A stretch of 57,802 nucleotides of DNA from Chara braunii (GCA_003427395.1 BFEA01000036.1:1020755-1078556); one strand, 5' to 3'. Numbered from the stretch's first letter, positions 25,401 to 35,990 are shown. The notes: a model not told the origin generated them from the sequence alone. Made by a program: numbers and translations.

Positions 25401-28400
25401 TGTTGCCTCCTACCGATTTTCTGCCTTTTCATAAACCGAGCAACAGACATTCGGAACCTATCCGCTAGTATGCACGGACGGTACACGACAAACGCTACAC
25501 GACAAAAGCAGCTAAACGACAAAAAGGGTCCCTCCTACTATGTTGTGATCGTACGCACCTTGTTTGTTTGACTGAACAACGAAAGACAAAAACTAGACGG
25601 AAGCTAAACGACAAAAACCTCGTTCTTTCGAGACTTGCGAAAGGCTCCCTCCTGTTATGGTCGTCACCACCTCAGTTGCGCATAACAAGAAATAACTATG
25701 TGCGTATAACGGAGAGACTTCAACAAGGCCATAAAGAGAAACCCTAGCGTTACAGAGAGCGGCCGGCGCTTGCTTGAAGCCAGAAAAGCTGTGCTGGAGG
25801 TACTTAGCCGCAACACAGGAGAGTTGAAAACGGCGGTAGCAGCGAAAGCAATTACGATTCGAGCAACAAGCTTTCTCGTTCCATTTGCTCTGTGCACGGA
25901 GACCATTCAAAATTGAATGGGAATACACGATAGCCACGACAGCGAGAGTATAAACGTAAAGCCAGCTAGACACGACGACGAAAGGGACAATCGCTCGAGA
26001 TAGAAACACAAAAAATGAAATGTACATCGTTCGAAAGAAACACAAAGAAAGAAACGTAATAAAAACTTGGAATATTTGCTCTGTGCACGGAGACCATTCA
26101 AATTGAAAGGAACACACGTGCCACGAGAGAGAAAGTATAAAGGTAAAGCAAGCTAGACACGACGACGAACGGGATAATCGCTCGAGATAGAAAAACAAAA
26201 AATGAAACGTACATCGCTCGAAAGAAACACAAAGAAAGAAAATGTAATAAACTTGGGAATAACACGAAACCACAAAAACGAACACAATCACTAACAGCAA
26301 ACCGAACCCAAGACACATCCGACATGGCGTAAGGCGGAACCCGCGGGCAACTGAATCCAGCAAATCGACGGCACCACCACACCCTGTGTGCGAAATCGTG
26401 CGGCTGGTACCGCCGTATACCGCGACAACCTTCACGCATGCTCATCAACGCGCCCTACCGTCTTCCCCCGAACATAACGCACCCTGAAAATGAACGTATA
26501 CAAGGTATGTTTCCAGTCCGATGCAGTGAAAAAACGAGGGTGCGTTGCGTTCGCAGGAAGACGGTAGCAGTTACAAATGGATGACAACGGGATGGCAGAG
26601 ACTGACCGACAGAGACGGCAGCAGGAATACGGGCCCCCGGACGAGCATCCTAGAACACGACGTAAGCACGCACCATCTGTTAATAGCCGTGCGTGCGACA
26701 CGAAAACATTACAGGACAAGTGGTCCCCACATTCGCCGCAGCGAAGGGAGCCTGCTAAAGGAAGAAAACACGGCATATAAAGTGTGATCAGAGGGGTAGC
26801 AAACAGAACGGACGAACACGTCACCCATAATACTAACCCATGATACCGAACACCAATTGCCGTGAGCAACAAATAGTTCAGATAACCCAGTTACTCCTGG
26901 CGATAAGAATGCCTACAGAACCTAAATAACAACTCGCGGAACAAACACTAAATAAACAGCTCTTTCACAGTCGAAGGCCTGACTTTAGCGAGTCGACGCA
27001 AGAAGAGACGTTGGATCTCGCACTCGACTAATGTACAAGAAAAACCGAGTTTCTGTTTTTCGTCTTGGGACATGGGAGCCTCTATTCTAGCAACTCCCCC
27101 CAGCAGCAGCAGGACGCGGACAGGGGAATCAAGGCACAAGAAATGCTCAGACTATCACCGACGGATGACCAACAAAGCCCGACTCAGGAACCACCTACAC
27201 CACGAGCAAACCCAACGATTCACTAAACCAACGGCTTACAAAAGAAACAGCTCTTCCACAGTACGAGCAGCAGCAGATCGAAATCAGGGGGGAAAAGTCA
27301 GGAGAAACTATCCGACTATCATCAGCGACTAAGGACAAAAAGCCTGCCTCGAAGACAGCGTTACGATTGCAACGGCGAAGACGAGCAGCAGCAACGTAAT
27401 CACCACTGGCGGATGATATACCCCAAACCCACCAATTAAAACAAAAATTGACAAATACCCCACCAATTGAAACAAAAATTGACAAATACCCCAAACCCAC
27501 CAATTCAAACAAAAATGGACAAAGCGCGAAGCATGAAGAATACGTGCATTTCCATACTGTTCCTTCGCAAAAAAGGATTAAGAAACCAAACAAGCAAAAC
27601 TACGTCGTCTGACATGACTCACAGACCGCGTTACAAGGGACATCAGTAAAATAACAAATAAAATACAAGAGACATCAGTAAAATAACAAATAAAATACCG
27701 TCTTTCCAGTCAGGTACAACCATAATGATAGTGCATTGTCTTCTAGGGAAGATGGTAATGGAAAAGGGAGGACCTCTCTCCCTCCCACCCTGCATTATTG
27801 AACTAATGTCCTTGTAGCGCGGTCTGCGAGTCATGTTTAAGGACGTAGTTTTCTTTTCCATTTAGCGGACGTAATTTTGTTCGTTTGGTTTTAATTTTTT
27901 TTACGGGGGCACAGTACGGACCCACCAATCGAACTACCTAGCAGCAACGATCACGTCACGTAAACCACACTTACCATAGATCCCATACGTCTAGACACGC
28001 AAATAACGACAAACTCGCGGTTCCCCAAATACTCTCGACTCTGACAAGTGAATGATATACAAGCTAGTACAGATACTAGGCCAACGATGGACGGGACGTA
28101 ACAATAATGGAAAAGAAATAAACGTAATGGAGAGCACGCGCACGTGTGGCAACACTCAGAAAAGACAATCCACACCATACGATAGCAACGAGGCACACGG
28201 AGGCAATAATTACTATCGAGGCAGAAACAAATACTACGATACTACGATAGCGAAAGCAACGACGAAGTGCCAAACGCAAAACATAGGGAAAAAAGCGCAC
28301 GGTACGGAATCAATCGACCTACCTTCTTCCCCCGAATACACCGTACGGTCATCAAGGCTGCTGCATCTAGACAGAAAGATGCCTCAAATACAGCTGTAAT

Positions 28401-31400
28401 GACAGTACGTTGTATTCGGGGGAAGAAGGTAGCTATGCTGGTACACCTATCAACTGTTAAAATACAACCCTGCGTTCGAAGTCCAGCGATGGAATCAGAT
28501 AAATCAGTCTGAATTTACGTCCGCGGGGGCCCAGCTCAAAATGACGATACCTCAACGACGACGCCCTACTACTGAAAAAACGAAACGAGAAAAAAAAAGA
28601 AAAAAAGGACGAGTGATATAGACTCGCTAGCAAGGCCGAGGGAAAAACGCAACAACGGACAAACGAAAGAGAGAAACCAAGCGATCGGTGGCAGCCACGC
28701 AGGACGCCACAACGACTTTAACCGCGAAGTACGTACACACCGAGTTCCAATCCACTACGCACATCTACGCACATCCACATTGCCGCCTTCCTAGACTAAA
28801 CTCCCACAATATCCAACGACTAAGAACGGCGCACAAAGTTGGTATCACAAAACTGCTCGTATAGCCCAAACCGTTCCCCGCTAGCGATTTCCGTACGATT
28901 GAGGGCACATAGCAAAATCACCTAACGGGTATCGTTAACAAAACGAGCACACGGCCAAACTCGCCCGGTCATCTAACAAACAAAAAAAAAAAAACCAAAA
29001 AATCCTGCCCTTCGACGTTTTCCAGCATTCCAAGAACAGCTCCGGGGTTCGGTAATAAATCAAACACCCATCATTTTTCCAGCATTCCAAGAACAGCTCC
29101 GGGGGTCGGTAATAAATCAAACACCCATCATTAAACCGTTGAGCCCACCCCACACGCAAGTAACCGTCGGGCACACCCCTTTACAATTACGAGTGCAAAC
29201 CTCCAAATGCAAACAGTAAGTACAACACCTTCTGGCTGATAGTCTCCCACTAGTCCTCCCTCACAAGAAAAAGTCGTCGTCGTCTTCACAAGCACATCTA
29301 CTGTTACATCAATAATACGAATATCATCTTCCTGAACCCATTCCCCGAAATCCTACCGGGTACACGAGGCGATTCTCTTCCTACCGTCTTCCCCCGAACA
29401 CAGCGCACCCTTATTTTGGCATTATCTGGCCGGAAACATAGCTTGTATACATTCATTTTTAGGGTGCGTTATGTTATGTTCGGGGGAAGACGGTAGTTAC
29501 ACCCACTTCTACGACAAAAAAAGCATAATTGAAAAAAACAAGAAAGCAAAAAAAAATCATTTTGAGTCACGACAATGAGACTACTGTTATCGTCATCATA
29601 TCTTTCCACAAGATGCGGGTGGGAAAATTTTGCTACTCCGTAAATTAAATTATTATACAGACCAGCACGTCAAAGACCACGCACGTTGTAAAGAAAAGAA
29701 AACAAAAAAAAAAACCACGCACGGCATAACATCCGAAAATCCACTGACAACAGATTTAGAAATCCAATCCAGTTCTTTCATGCAGACGAAAAACTCACCG
29801 CCTTTAAAAAGATGGTAGGGAGAGTGAAAAATTCGAGAACAACGCAGCACCAAGACTTACCTTCACCCATTTTGCTGAGTATTTTGTCTGGAGCAGGAAG
29901 CGCCGACGTCAGCAAAGAGACCACAGACAAAACAGCAGTCGTCAGCAACCCATCACTCAGACTCTTCACCAACTCCATCACTTCGCCATGCCAAAACATC
30001 TGCTGCTGCCCTGCATACTTCTTTTATCCTATACCCCCCCCCTTTTTCCACGTTGCCCCAACGTTTACCGAGCATCGCTACGCTGTTCCGTAAAATGTTT
30101 TCGTCCTCCTTGATCGATCATATACTCCGTTAGAAAGGACTCAAGTCTCCAAATCTCCGCAGTACAAAAAACTGGCAAACAATTCAATCACCACAATAAT
30201 CGAAGAACTCTCCGACGAAAAACTGGGGAACGCATGAGAATCCCACCCACGAAAAGAGAATACACAACCGCGAAAATCGCTTAAACTCCCATCCACGAAG
30301 AACCACTACTTAAAAGTGACCAAACAACCGAAAAGCGAAAAGTCGCACGTCAGGGAAGAACGAGAAACATGGAGGAAAAAACACGTCACACGTTGTCGTA
30401 CAAAGTACTTACTGACACCAGCACGTCACACACATTCTCGTACGAAGTACTTACTGAAACCAGCACTAATCATATTTGAACACTTCCCCCTCAAAGAAAA
30501 AAGGCAAACTAAAAATCACTACCATTCAAAGCACCAGACATCCTTCATGATGTGGAGCGCGGCGCTTCAGCGACGTGAACTCACCCACTCGCATAACATA
30601 ATAATAACAGCATGTAGCAAGCGAGTTGATTCTTCATTCTTCGTTCTTCATTTCGAACACAAATAAAATAAAAAAAAACCTCATCCACCACAGAGTTGAT
30701 TCTTCATTCTTGGCCGTGCTTCATTTCGAACACAAAATAGGGAAACCCCTCCCGTCGGCAGATTCCTGGTCCTCTGACCAACCAGTGAGCATAATTCTCC
30801 CTTTTTAAAAAAAGGGACAATCGAATTCCCTTCATTTAAAAAAAATGGACAGTCGAATTCCCTTCATTCCAATTTGCTCACGTCAGGTGCGTTGCATTCT
30901 CATCAAACAATTTATTCATGTATACATCCAACGATACCCACTATTATATTAAAAAAAAATTTATTCGTTCCAAAAAAAAAAAATTCCCCCTCGGAGCTGC
31001 AACAAGCCAGAGCGATGCAATAACATGGATCTACTTGACCATAAGCTTTTCTTTTCACCAATCAAAAAACTTCACCATAACCATTCCATATTCCTCGTTA
31101 TTTTATTCCGAAAAAGACATTCTCGTTCCTTCGACAATTCCCCGCTTTTGCGTTCAGATATTCCATATTCTGCTTTTCATTTCATTGCGGGAAAGGACTC
31201 TTTCTCCGCTTCTCCGTTCACACATTTATTCCTATTTAGTTCAATTCCCCACTTTTGCGTTCAGATGTTCTCCTCGTTTCATTCCCGGAAAAATAATTTC
31301 TCCGATTTTCCATTCAAAATCTAGCTATATGCTGAAACCTCCGCCGAGTATCCAATAATGAATGCGTCGGTGCGGACAATCAGCAGGGAAGACCGTAAAA

Positions 31401-34400
31401 GACTCGACGACTGCACGCCAGATATTATCATTTATTTCATTCCGGGAAAGACTCTTTCTCCGATTTTCCGTTCAAATGCTACCATTTATTTCATTCGGGA
31501 AAGACTTTTAATCTTGACACAACTCCCCGCTTTTGCGTTCAGATATTCCAATTTATTTCATTCATGGAACGACTCTTTCTCCGCTTTTGCGTTCAGAGAT
31601 TCCTATTTAGTCTTTCATTCTCAAAACAACACTTTCTCCGCTTTTACGTTCAGACGTTCCTATTTATTTTATTCCGGAGAATACTACTTCTCATTCTTTA
31701 CGTAATTCCCCGTTTTTGCGTTCAGATCGCCCAAGATTCCAACTGAGCCCCTAGGAGAAAACCATTCCTCAACCGTTGTCTTTGCACACTCTGTGCAGCA
31801 CCTCCTTTTCCTTTTCTCACATATTTCCTCCGACAAGCAGGGAACGGCGAATCGTGTGAGGAAAACAACAAACTTAACCCATTAATCAACCCAAAGATAA
31901 GACAGCAGCAGCTTTCTTTTCGCGGTTTTCTGTGCACTATTCTTTAAGCCACGCCAGGCGTCTTCTACCGAATACAGACGAAAACCGATTTACCAAGCAC
32001 ACCGAAAATAAAACACCACAGTAATTCCCAGTTGTTCACAAACAGGTACGTTCGACAAGGTCACCACCATCACTTCATTTCTTTTCCACGGGTACAAAAA
32101 AGCCGCGACATAGTAAGCCACAGCCTCAATAACATTCCACACGCGCCCGAGCTCCCTTGCTTCGATATTCTCAAGCATGTCATTCTCACATCCGCTTCCC
32201 TCTTTTCCCACAGGGAAAGAACCCAATACTCTCCCCTGGGGAAGAACCCCCGCAGATTGTTTCTGGAAAGGAAAGGGGGGGGGGAGGAGGGAGGCGGGNG
32301 GGGGGAAAGGGGCGGAGCCGGCGGCTGCACTTGCGGGAAAGCCCCGACAGGACTGAAATCACTTATTGGCATCCCCGATCAGAGCATTTTTTTTTTCTCC
32401 GTTATTTCCACATTTCTCTCCCTCCCTGAAAACATTCCCCTGAAAACGAGGCCAATTCCAATAACTCGGTGCAAGGACCAGTAGAGCCTTTCACAAGATC
32501 TCTCCCCCTTGTTACTTTTTCAGCTAATGAAGCTATATCACTACAACCACCGTTCATAATCGCCACAACCCTTACCGGGACTAACATCATCATTGCGACC
32601 ACTGCACTATTGCCATCACCCTAACCTTCACCCACCCTGTTCATACCCACTATAACCATCACCCTAACCATCGCATCGCACACCCTGTTCAAACCCATAT
32701 CGTAGCAGCTGAAGTTTTGAGGCAGTGCAGCTTCATATCCTGGGGGCCCGCACGAAATCATTCCCCACTTGTTTCGCGTTGGCCTTCCTTATAGAAAGGA
32801 GAAATTCATTTGCGGTTTCCTTTTCCATATACTGCTCCTCAGACACAAACAGACTCGACGTCTTTACTTAATACCGTCTTCCCCCAACCGCAACGCCCGC
32901 AAATTATGGATGTATACATGCCATCTTTCCGGTCTGATACGATCATAATGAGGGTGCGTTGTTGTCGGTGGTCGAGGGTGGCGCCATCATCAATAAGTTT
33001 TAAGCCCCCAACCGATGCATGGCCCATCTCCATCGTCAAGCAGTAAGCCATCACGCTCCTTCCCACTCGACGGCACAGAACAGTTATCTTAAATAAATAA
33101 ATACAGTAATAAAATAAGAAATTCCTCTGTTAGTTCACGTAACACGACGTTCATACTGAAATCAATGTCCCATGGAAGAAGAAGAAGAAGAATACCACCA
33201 ACCGAAACCAAAAAAATAGCAGTCGAATATGGGCAGCCGATCATAAGCACAACCATTCCAAGATGACCAATCCACGATTCACAACCGCAAACTATTTCTC
33301 ATGCCAGCACGAACCAAATTGTACGGCTGCGTGTGAGTACACTATCATCAACACCATGGTGTTCTGGGATTTTTCTCAAAAGCAGATAATAAGAAGAAGA
33401 AAACAACAAGAACAGCGAACCGCAAGAAAAACGTTGCGCGTTCGGAAGTCTAGATGGGCGAGAATCAAATTGAGAAAGAGGTGAGGAAGAGGGGGAGGCA
33501 GCGGAAAGGATACGAAAAGCCTGCAAGTATAATAATAATTAGACAAGTAAACAGGACGAGCCAAGTTCGTGTTTAGAGTGTGTCATAATTGGAGAGCAAT
33601 TACCAGCAGCGAAGATAATTCTTACATCTAGGGGTGAGGTTCTCCGCAAGCTCGTAAACAAAATGGCCATCTTTGTCGTCTTCACGCCACGGCGCAGACG
33701 CGCCCCGAGCCCCATTCTGGTGATGGTGATTCTGTTGGTGATGATGATGATGATGAACTCCAGCAGCGATGGCGGTTGGTGGGGGTGCACCGGGTATACA
33801 ACCTCCCCTTGCCACGGGGGCATACTCGTCACGGCCACTATATCCTGGCTGTGCCTATACACACAGGCAGAGCCCGAGTTACGATTATCTTGGGACCCAC
33901 GAGATAGAACAGCGAAATAGAGCCAAAGAGACAGAGGAGAGAGACAGAAAGGTGCGCAGGGGATTAGGACAAACAGGAAAAGAGAGAAAGGGAGAGGGGT
34001 ATGGAGGAAAAAGGTGGACAGACCTTCAGAACGATACCACAGAGAGAGAGAGAGGGAGAAGGCATAGACAGTTTTTTTCCGCGACAGACTCGGGAAAGTA
34101 ACAAGTTGTCGCCTTAGAAGACATGGGCCACAATGTGACAACCATTAACATCACCAGCACCACCACCACCATCATCATTAATATCGTTATAACTAAAGAA
34201 TCAATAGAATCATCATAATGATGGGCATCATCATCCTCGTCATCCTCATCATTTTACCACAATTATCATTCTCATCCCCACCATAATCAGTGTCAGCAAG
34301 TGTTAAACACAAACCTCTTCAGCACACTGCCGCGTGTCATCCAGCCTAGCTCGCTTTTCCGGGCGACTCTCATAGCCTCCTCGATCCATCATCGCTGCAG

Positions 34401-34551
34401 GCGCCACGTCCTGCTGCTCTTGATTGGGATACAGCTGGAGATTCCACCCGTCTGCCGCGTCGCGACAAAGCAGGCGAAACGACGAAGCGCAAGACGCTCC
34501 AGTCAGGTCGACGCCCCCCGGCTTAGCGGTCAAACAACCATACCCGAGCAT
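13491..34551 (-). CDS. LAMMER (CLK/AFC-type) dual-specificity protein kinase, multi-exon gene, 3' end missing
   Basis: LAMMER kinases phosphorylate SR splicing factors in the nucleus; plant members are the AFC proteins. Exons by lower and upper coordinate, in transcript order: 34315-34551, 33626-33854, 29861-29887, 23488-23641, 22656-22707, 20369-20483, 18755-18846, 17724-17868, 16910-16974, 15953-16050, 13584-13689, and tentatively 13491-13526. All joins keep frame and use GT-AG. Key residues are present: glycine loop GEGTFG, lysine in VAVKVIR, glutamate in [22 protein letters not shown] and the family signature [10 protein letters not shown]. About 399 residues are visible if translation starts at 34392, or 452 from 34551. 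Arabidopsis AFC2 is about 427 and AFC1 about 467 long. The end of the C-lobe (usually EAL.HPFF) was not found and may lie in the N gap. Intron sizes range from about 0.75 to 6.2 kb, apart from two shorter ones at the ends. The protein looks active. Confidence 0.93.
13584..13689 (-). CDS. LAMMER kinase exon 11
   Basis: It encodes (D)[29 protein letters not shown] and RLPRLK, matching the plant [23 protein letters not shown] and LPRL segments. The acceptor is acaatcag and the donor GTATGG. Confidence 0.93.
14713..15066 (+). repeat. Polypurine tract in kinase intron 10
   Basis: About 350 bases of almost pure A and G on the plus strand (gaggagg, gagaagg). On the transcribed strand of the kinase it is polypyrimidine. 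It opens long overlapping frames of glutamate, arginine and glycine that are compositional artefacts. Confidence 0.9.
15953..16050 (-). CDS. LAMMER kinase exon 10 (LAMMER motif)
   Basis: It encodes [25 protein letters not shown] and [17 protein letters not shown] is the signature that names the family. The residue after VL is aspartate where glycine is usual. The acceptor is gatttcag and the donor GTACGTG. Confidence 0.95.
16091..16390 (+). repeat. CA microsatellite and about 155-bp duplication in intron 9
   Basis: A CA run at 16091-16120 is followed by gacagcagcttagtcacatc and about 100 bases more. The same block, again preceded by a shorter CA run, recurs from 16266. The copies differ at only a few sites. 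Confidence 0.9.
16910..16974 (-). CDS. LAMMER kinase exon 9
   Basis: It encodes [15 protein letters not shown] and ILVELVT, the helix-F region. The donor after ACG (GTAATT) gives VELVT then GDALFQT, matching family VELCTGEALFQT. The acceptor is tgttgcag. Confidence 0.93.
17724..17868 (-). CDS. LAMMER kinase exon 8 (DFG and activation segment)
   Basis: It encodes [35 protein letters not shown] and [16 protein letters not shown] and APE motifs are intact. The acceptor is ttggagcag and the donor GTAAGTAG. Confidence 0.95.
18755..18846 (-). CDS. LAMMER kinase exon 7 (catalytic loop)
   Basis: It encodes [18 protein letters not shown] and [20 protein letters not shown] is the LAMMER version of the catalytic loop, with aspartate and asparagine intact. 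The acceptor is cactgcag and the donor GTGTGTA. Confidence 0.95.
19396..19507. mobile_element. TA-flanked MITE copy (diverged)
   Basis: The left end TACCGTCTTCACCCAAATAG matches the family, and the interior phrase ttcagtccagatgcagcaat and the right end cggtttattcggg fit. The right terminus is decayed. Within intron 6. Confidence 0.6.
20369..20483 (-). CDS. LAMMER kinase exon 6
   Basis: It encodes [31 protein letters not shown] and [20 protein letters not shown] is diagnostic of plant LAMMER kinases. The acceptor is gtggcag and the donor GTAAGTG. Confidence 0.93.
22199..22500 (+). repeat. 150-bp tandem duplication with CT/CA microsatellite
   Basis: Two units starting cggggctttctttcc and cgggctctctttcc share tttgggttcaacgataacag and a CT run followed by a CA run, then ccactatccttttgacac. 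Within intron 5. Confidence 0.9.
22656..22707 (-). CDS. LAMMER kinase exon 5 (52 nt)
   Basis: It encodes [17 protein letters not shown] between acceptor ttattgcag and donor GTACGTG. The segment matches the plant AFC CVQIRNWFDYRNHICI. With the upstream donor used, one extra glycine is predicted at the junction. Confidence 0.88.
23488..23641 (-). CDS. LAMMER kinase exon 4 (N-lobe)
   Basis: It encodes [39 protein letters not shown] and [12 protein letters not shown]. It carries the ATP-anchoring lysine and the helix-C glutamate. The acceptor is cttgcag and the donor GTCCGTT, an unusual but workable donor. Confidence 0.93.
23760..23852 (+). repeat. GA and CAG simple repeats with poly-G
   Basis: A GA run near 23765-23787, cagcagcag near 23790 and about 14 G at 23838-23851, near exon 4 within intron 3. 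Confidence 0.8.
23891..23990. mobile_element. TA-flanked MITE copy (diverged)
   Basis: It begins taccgtcttcaaccggatag and ends cgggcgttctattcgagtg, an imperfect inverted repeat of the family ends. Within intron 3. Confidence 0.6.
24342..24545 (+). repeat. Tandem repeat, unit about 79 bp, 2.5 copies
   Basis: Copies start gcatttagtgattcaaag at 24342 and 24421 and gcacatagtgattcaaag at about 24499. Each ends with tctacggactagaatgag. Within intron 3. Confidence 0.9.
24814..25225 (+). repeat. About 227-bp tandem duplication
   Basis: Two copies share aacgaacaaaaccgt, gaagccaacacatgt, cttatactgtgtaa and ccccaagatgatgaggtgcc. Within intron 3. Confidence 0.88.
25883..26260 (+). repeat. 191-bp tandem duplication
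   Basis: Two copies start atttgctctgtgcacggag at about 25883 and 26074 and run through acacgacgacgaa, cgctcgagatag and gaaagaaacacaaag. The long minus-strand frame across here is a product of the duplication. Confidence 0.9.
26456..26566. mobile_element. TA-flanked MITE copy
   Basis: Ends TACCGTCTTCCCCCGAAC and the complement near 26551-26566 (gcaggaagacggta). The interior has acgtatacaaggtatgtttcc, shared with the copy at 29382. Within intron 3. Confidence 0.85.
27696..27757. mobile_element. TA-flanked MITE copy with internal deletion (62 bp)
   Basis: Begins taccgtctttccagtcagg and ends ttctagggaagatggta. Only the ends and a short middle remain. The flanks carry a further direct repeat (gacatcagtaaaataacaaa, twice at about 27640 and 27672). 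Confidence 0.65.
28320..28431. mobile_element. TA-flanked MITE copy with near-perfect ends
   Basis: Starts taccttcttcccccgaatac and ends gtattcgggggaagaaggta, a 20-base perfect inverted repeat. Both ends carry the same G-to-T variant, suggesting a subfamily. Confidence 0.9.
29017..29131 (+). repeat. 57-bp tandem duplication
   Basis: ttttccagcattccaagaac followed by agctccggg and aataaatcaaacacccatca occurs twice. Within intron 3. Confidence 0.92.
29382..29495. mobile_element. TA-flanked MITE, best-preserved copy (114 bp)
   Basis: Ends TACCGTCTTCCCCCGAACA and its exact complement with TA at both edges; the inner repeat extends with gcgcaccct and agggtgcg. No coding capacity. TA edges suggest Tc1/mariner-type mobilisation. 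Within intron 3, about 370 bp from exon 3. Confidence 0.92.
29861..29887 (-). CDS. LAMMER kinase exon 3 (27-nt micro-exon)
   Basis: A 27-base exon between acceptor ctgctccag and donor gtaagtct. It encodes YKILSKMGE plus the first base of the next glycine, and joins both neighbours in frame to give [17 protein letters not shown]. The ATP-binding glycine loop is therefore split across an intron of about 6.2 kb. Confidence 0.92.
30400..30740 (+). repeat. Short local duplications in intron 2
   Basis: gtacaaagtacttactgacaccagc and a near copy flank acgtcacac at about 30400 and 30437. gagttgattcttcattctt and cttcatttcgaacacaaa recur at about 30625 and 30692. Confidence 0.8.
31085..31735 (+). repeat. 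Minisatellite, unit about 55-65 bp, roughly ten copies
   Basis: The repeated phrases are catt-cgggaaagactctttctccg, cttttgcgttcagat and ttcctatttattt, with strong variation between copies. Within intron 2. Frames here reflect the repeat. Confidence 0.88.
32265..32325 (+). repeat. Poly-G low-complexity patch with one N
   Basis: Mostly G, with an undetermined base at 32300. The local sequence is uncertain. Confidence 0.9.
32872..32981. mobile_element. TA-flanked MITE copy (right end decayed)
   Basis: Begins taccgtcttcccccaac; the interior has ggatgtatacatgccat, tttccggtctgatacg and gagggtgcgttg, as in the better copies. The right end no longer pairs well. Within intron 2. Confidence 0.75.
33626..33854 (-). 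CDS. LAMMER kinase exon 2
   Basis: The acceptor is tgtatag. It starts [11 protein letters not shown], runs through a histidine- and glutamine-rich low-complexity linker (six histidines, then QQNHHHQN), and ends [18 protein letters not shown] and [15 protein letters not shown] is diagnostic of plant AFC kinases. The donor is GTAAGA, splitting a tyrosine codon. Confidence 0.92.
34315..34551 (-). CDS. LAMMER kinase exon 1 (N-terminus)
   Basis: It encodes a basic segment [10 protein letters not shown] after MMDRGGYES, like the MDRRPRKRARL start of plant AFC proteins. ATG codons in frame are at 34551 and 34392/34389; an in-frame TAG lies at 34578. The 34392 start best fits family length. It ends in GAAGAG followed by the donor GTTTGTG, in phase 0. 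Confidence 0.7.
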
Positions 34552-34578
34552 CTGGATAGAACGCGAAAACAAACCCTA

Positions 34579-35990
34579 CAACAAACTTCAGTGGTGGTCC
34601 CCACCACAACACCGCCCCGCCCCCCCCCCCTTCTCCCCCCTCTCGCGCTCTTCTCCTTCAGGCCTCCAACTCACTCACAGCCACAACTACTGCTGCCTTT
34701 CGATGACTAACGACTCCTCATACTCTCGCGCCCCTTGACCAAAGCAGCCCTCTCCCCAGCCAGCCTTCCCCTGTTGCAACACGTGTAATACTGTCTCGCC
34801 GTGAATAACGGGTGAACAGCAAAGCGAGCGCTGAGCAGGGGGGGAATCAACGAACCCGTTCCTTCTTCTTCGCGGAAGTTATGACACGCAGCCCACCAAC
34901 AACGTACGCAAAGATGGATGGATGACTGTAGCTACGCATTCAGACGATTCAATGCGAGCTGATTACTAGAAACCCGCCAACGCCCCCAAGACCTCGACCA
35001 AAGAGGACTGGGTACAAAGGCACGTAGCATCCTGATGGGCACAACAAGAGCAACCGAGAGAGAAACAGCGCAGGACAACGCCAAGGACTTCCTCTCACAC
35101 TGTGCTGAACGTACAGAATGTTTTTCACCTCCACCGCCTCCCTCCGCTGCGTCACTTGTCCGTTCGTTACGTCGCTTGCGAGTGACAACGTTCCACGAGA
35201 ACTCCAAGTAACCCACGTCTCTCTCGCCCACACTACGCAGGCAGGGGAGCACTTCCCACGGTCACAGATCACCCACAAGGGTGTACGCATCAATTGTTGA
35301 TCATAATGGTAAGAAAGAAAGAACAGCTTGGGCAGCCTCACGCATGCCACATCCTCTGCGGGCTACGAGAGCCGAAGCAGGCGGGACAGCGCGAGGGGCG
35401 CCACGCGGTCAGGCCAGGTCGAGCGCGGCCAGACAGAGAGTGGGCTGAGGCCCGACGTGAAACTGCGGGAGTGCCCCTACACAAGGGTGACACCGCGCAA
35501 AACTCGAGGTGGACCAAGTCGCTGGAGGAGTACCCGTCAAGGCCCACTTTCGGGTCCTGGGACTACCGTAAATTCGCAGCCAGGAGGCAGCGCTTATCCT
35601 GATTGCCTTTTTGTCATGTAGCGGGCTTTATGGGGAAACGCTGACGACCCTAACGGGCTATAAAGGGTGTCTACAGGTACAGGGAAAAGTTAGGGTTGCC
35701 AGGATGTGGTGGTTCGGCAGGTGGGTGGATGGATGGATGGATGACCAGTAGTGGTCGCAGAGTGCAGTTCTCGAACAGAGGTGGCGGGTTCCCCAACAGA
35801 GGTGGCAGGCAGTGCTCGGTGTTTCTGTTTGGCACGAGGGGTTGGTCAAGGAGGTAAGGGGAGCACCGAAGAAAGGGGTGCTGGTCAAGGAGGCAATCAT
35901 CTCTACACATCGACTGGATGGTCGAGGTGTTGAGCGCCCACATTGTCGAGCGCATCGGTACCGCAGGGGCACCCTCCCGACCGCATCACG
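34579..35990. other. Region upstream of the kinase, no gene recognised
   Basis: This should hold the kinase promoter (minus strand), but no clear TATA box can be assigned. Overlapping open frames at 35294-35621 have biased composition and no recognised domain. A ggatggatggatggatg run lies near 35727. Confidence 0.45.

Noticed and set aside
25593-26435. 280-codon minus-strand frame with repeated segments
   Set aside because: It reads through a 191-bp tandem duplication in a kinase intron; the peptide repeats mirror the DNA repeat.
35294-35621. Small plus-strand gene upstream of the kinase
   Set aside because: Two overlapping frames have similar quality, no domain and biased composition. No splice or start evidence.
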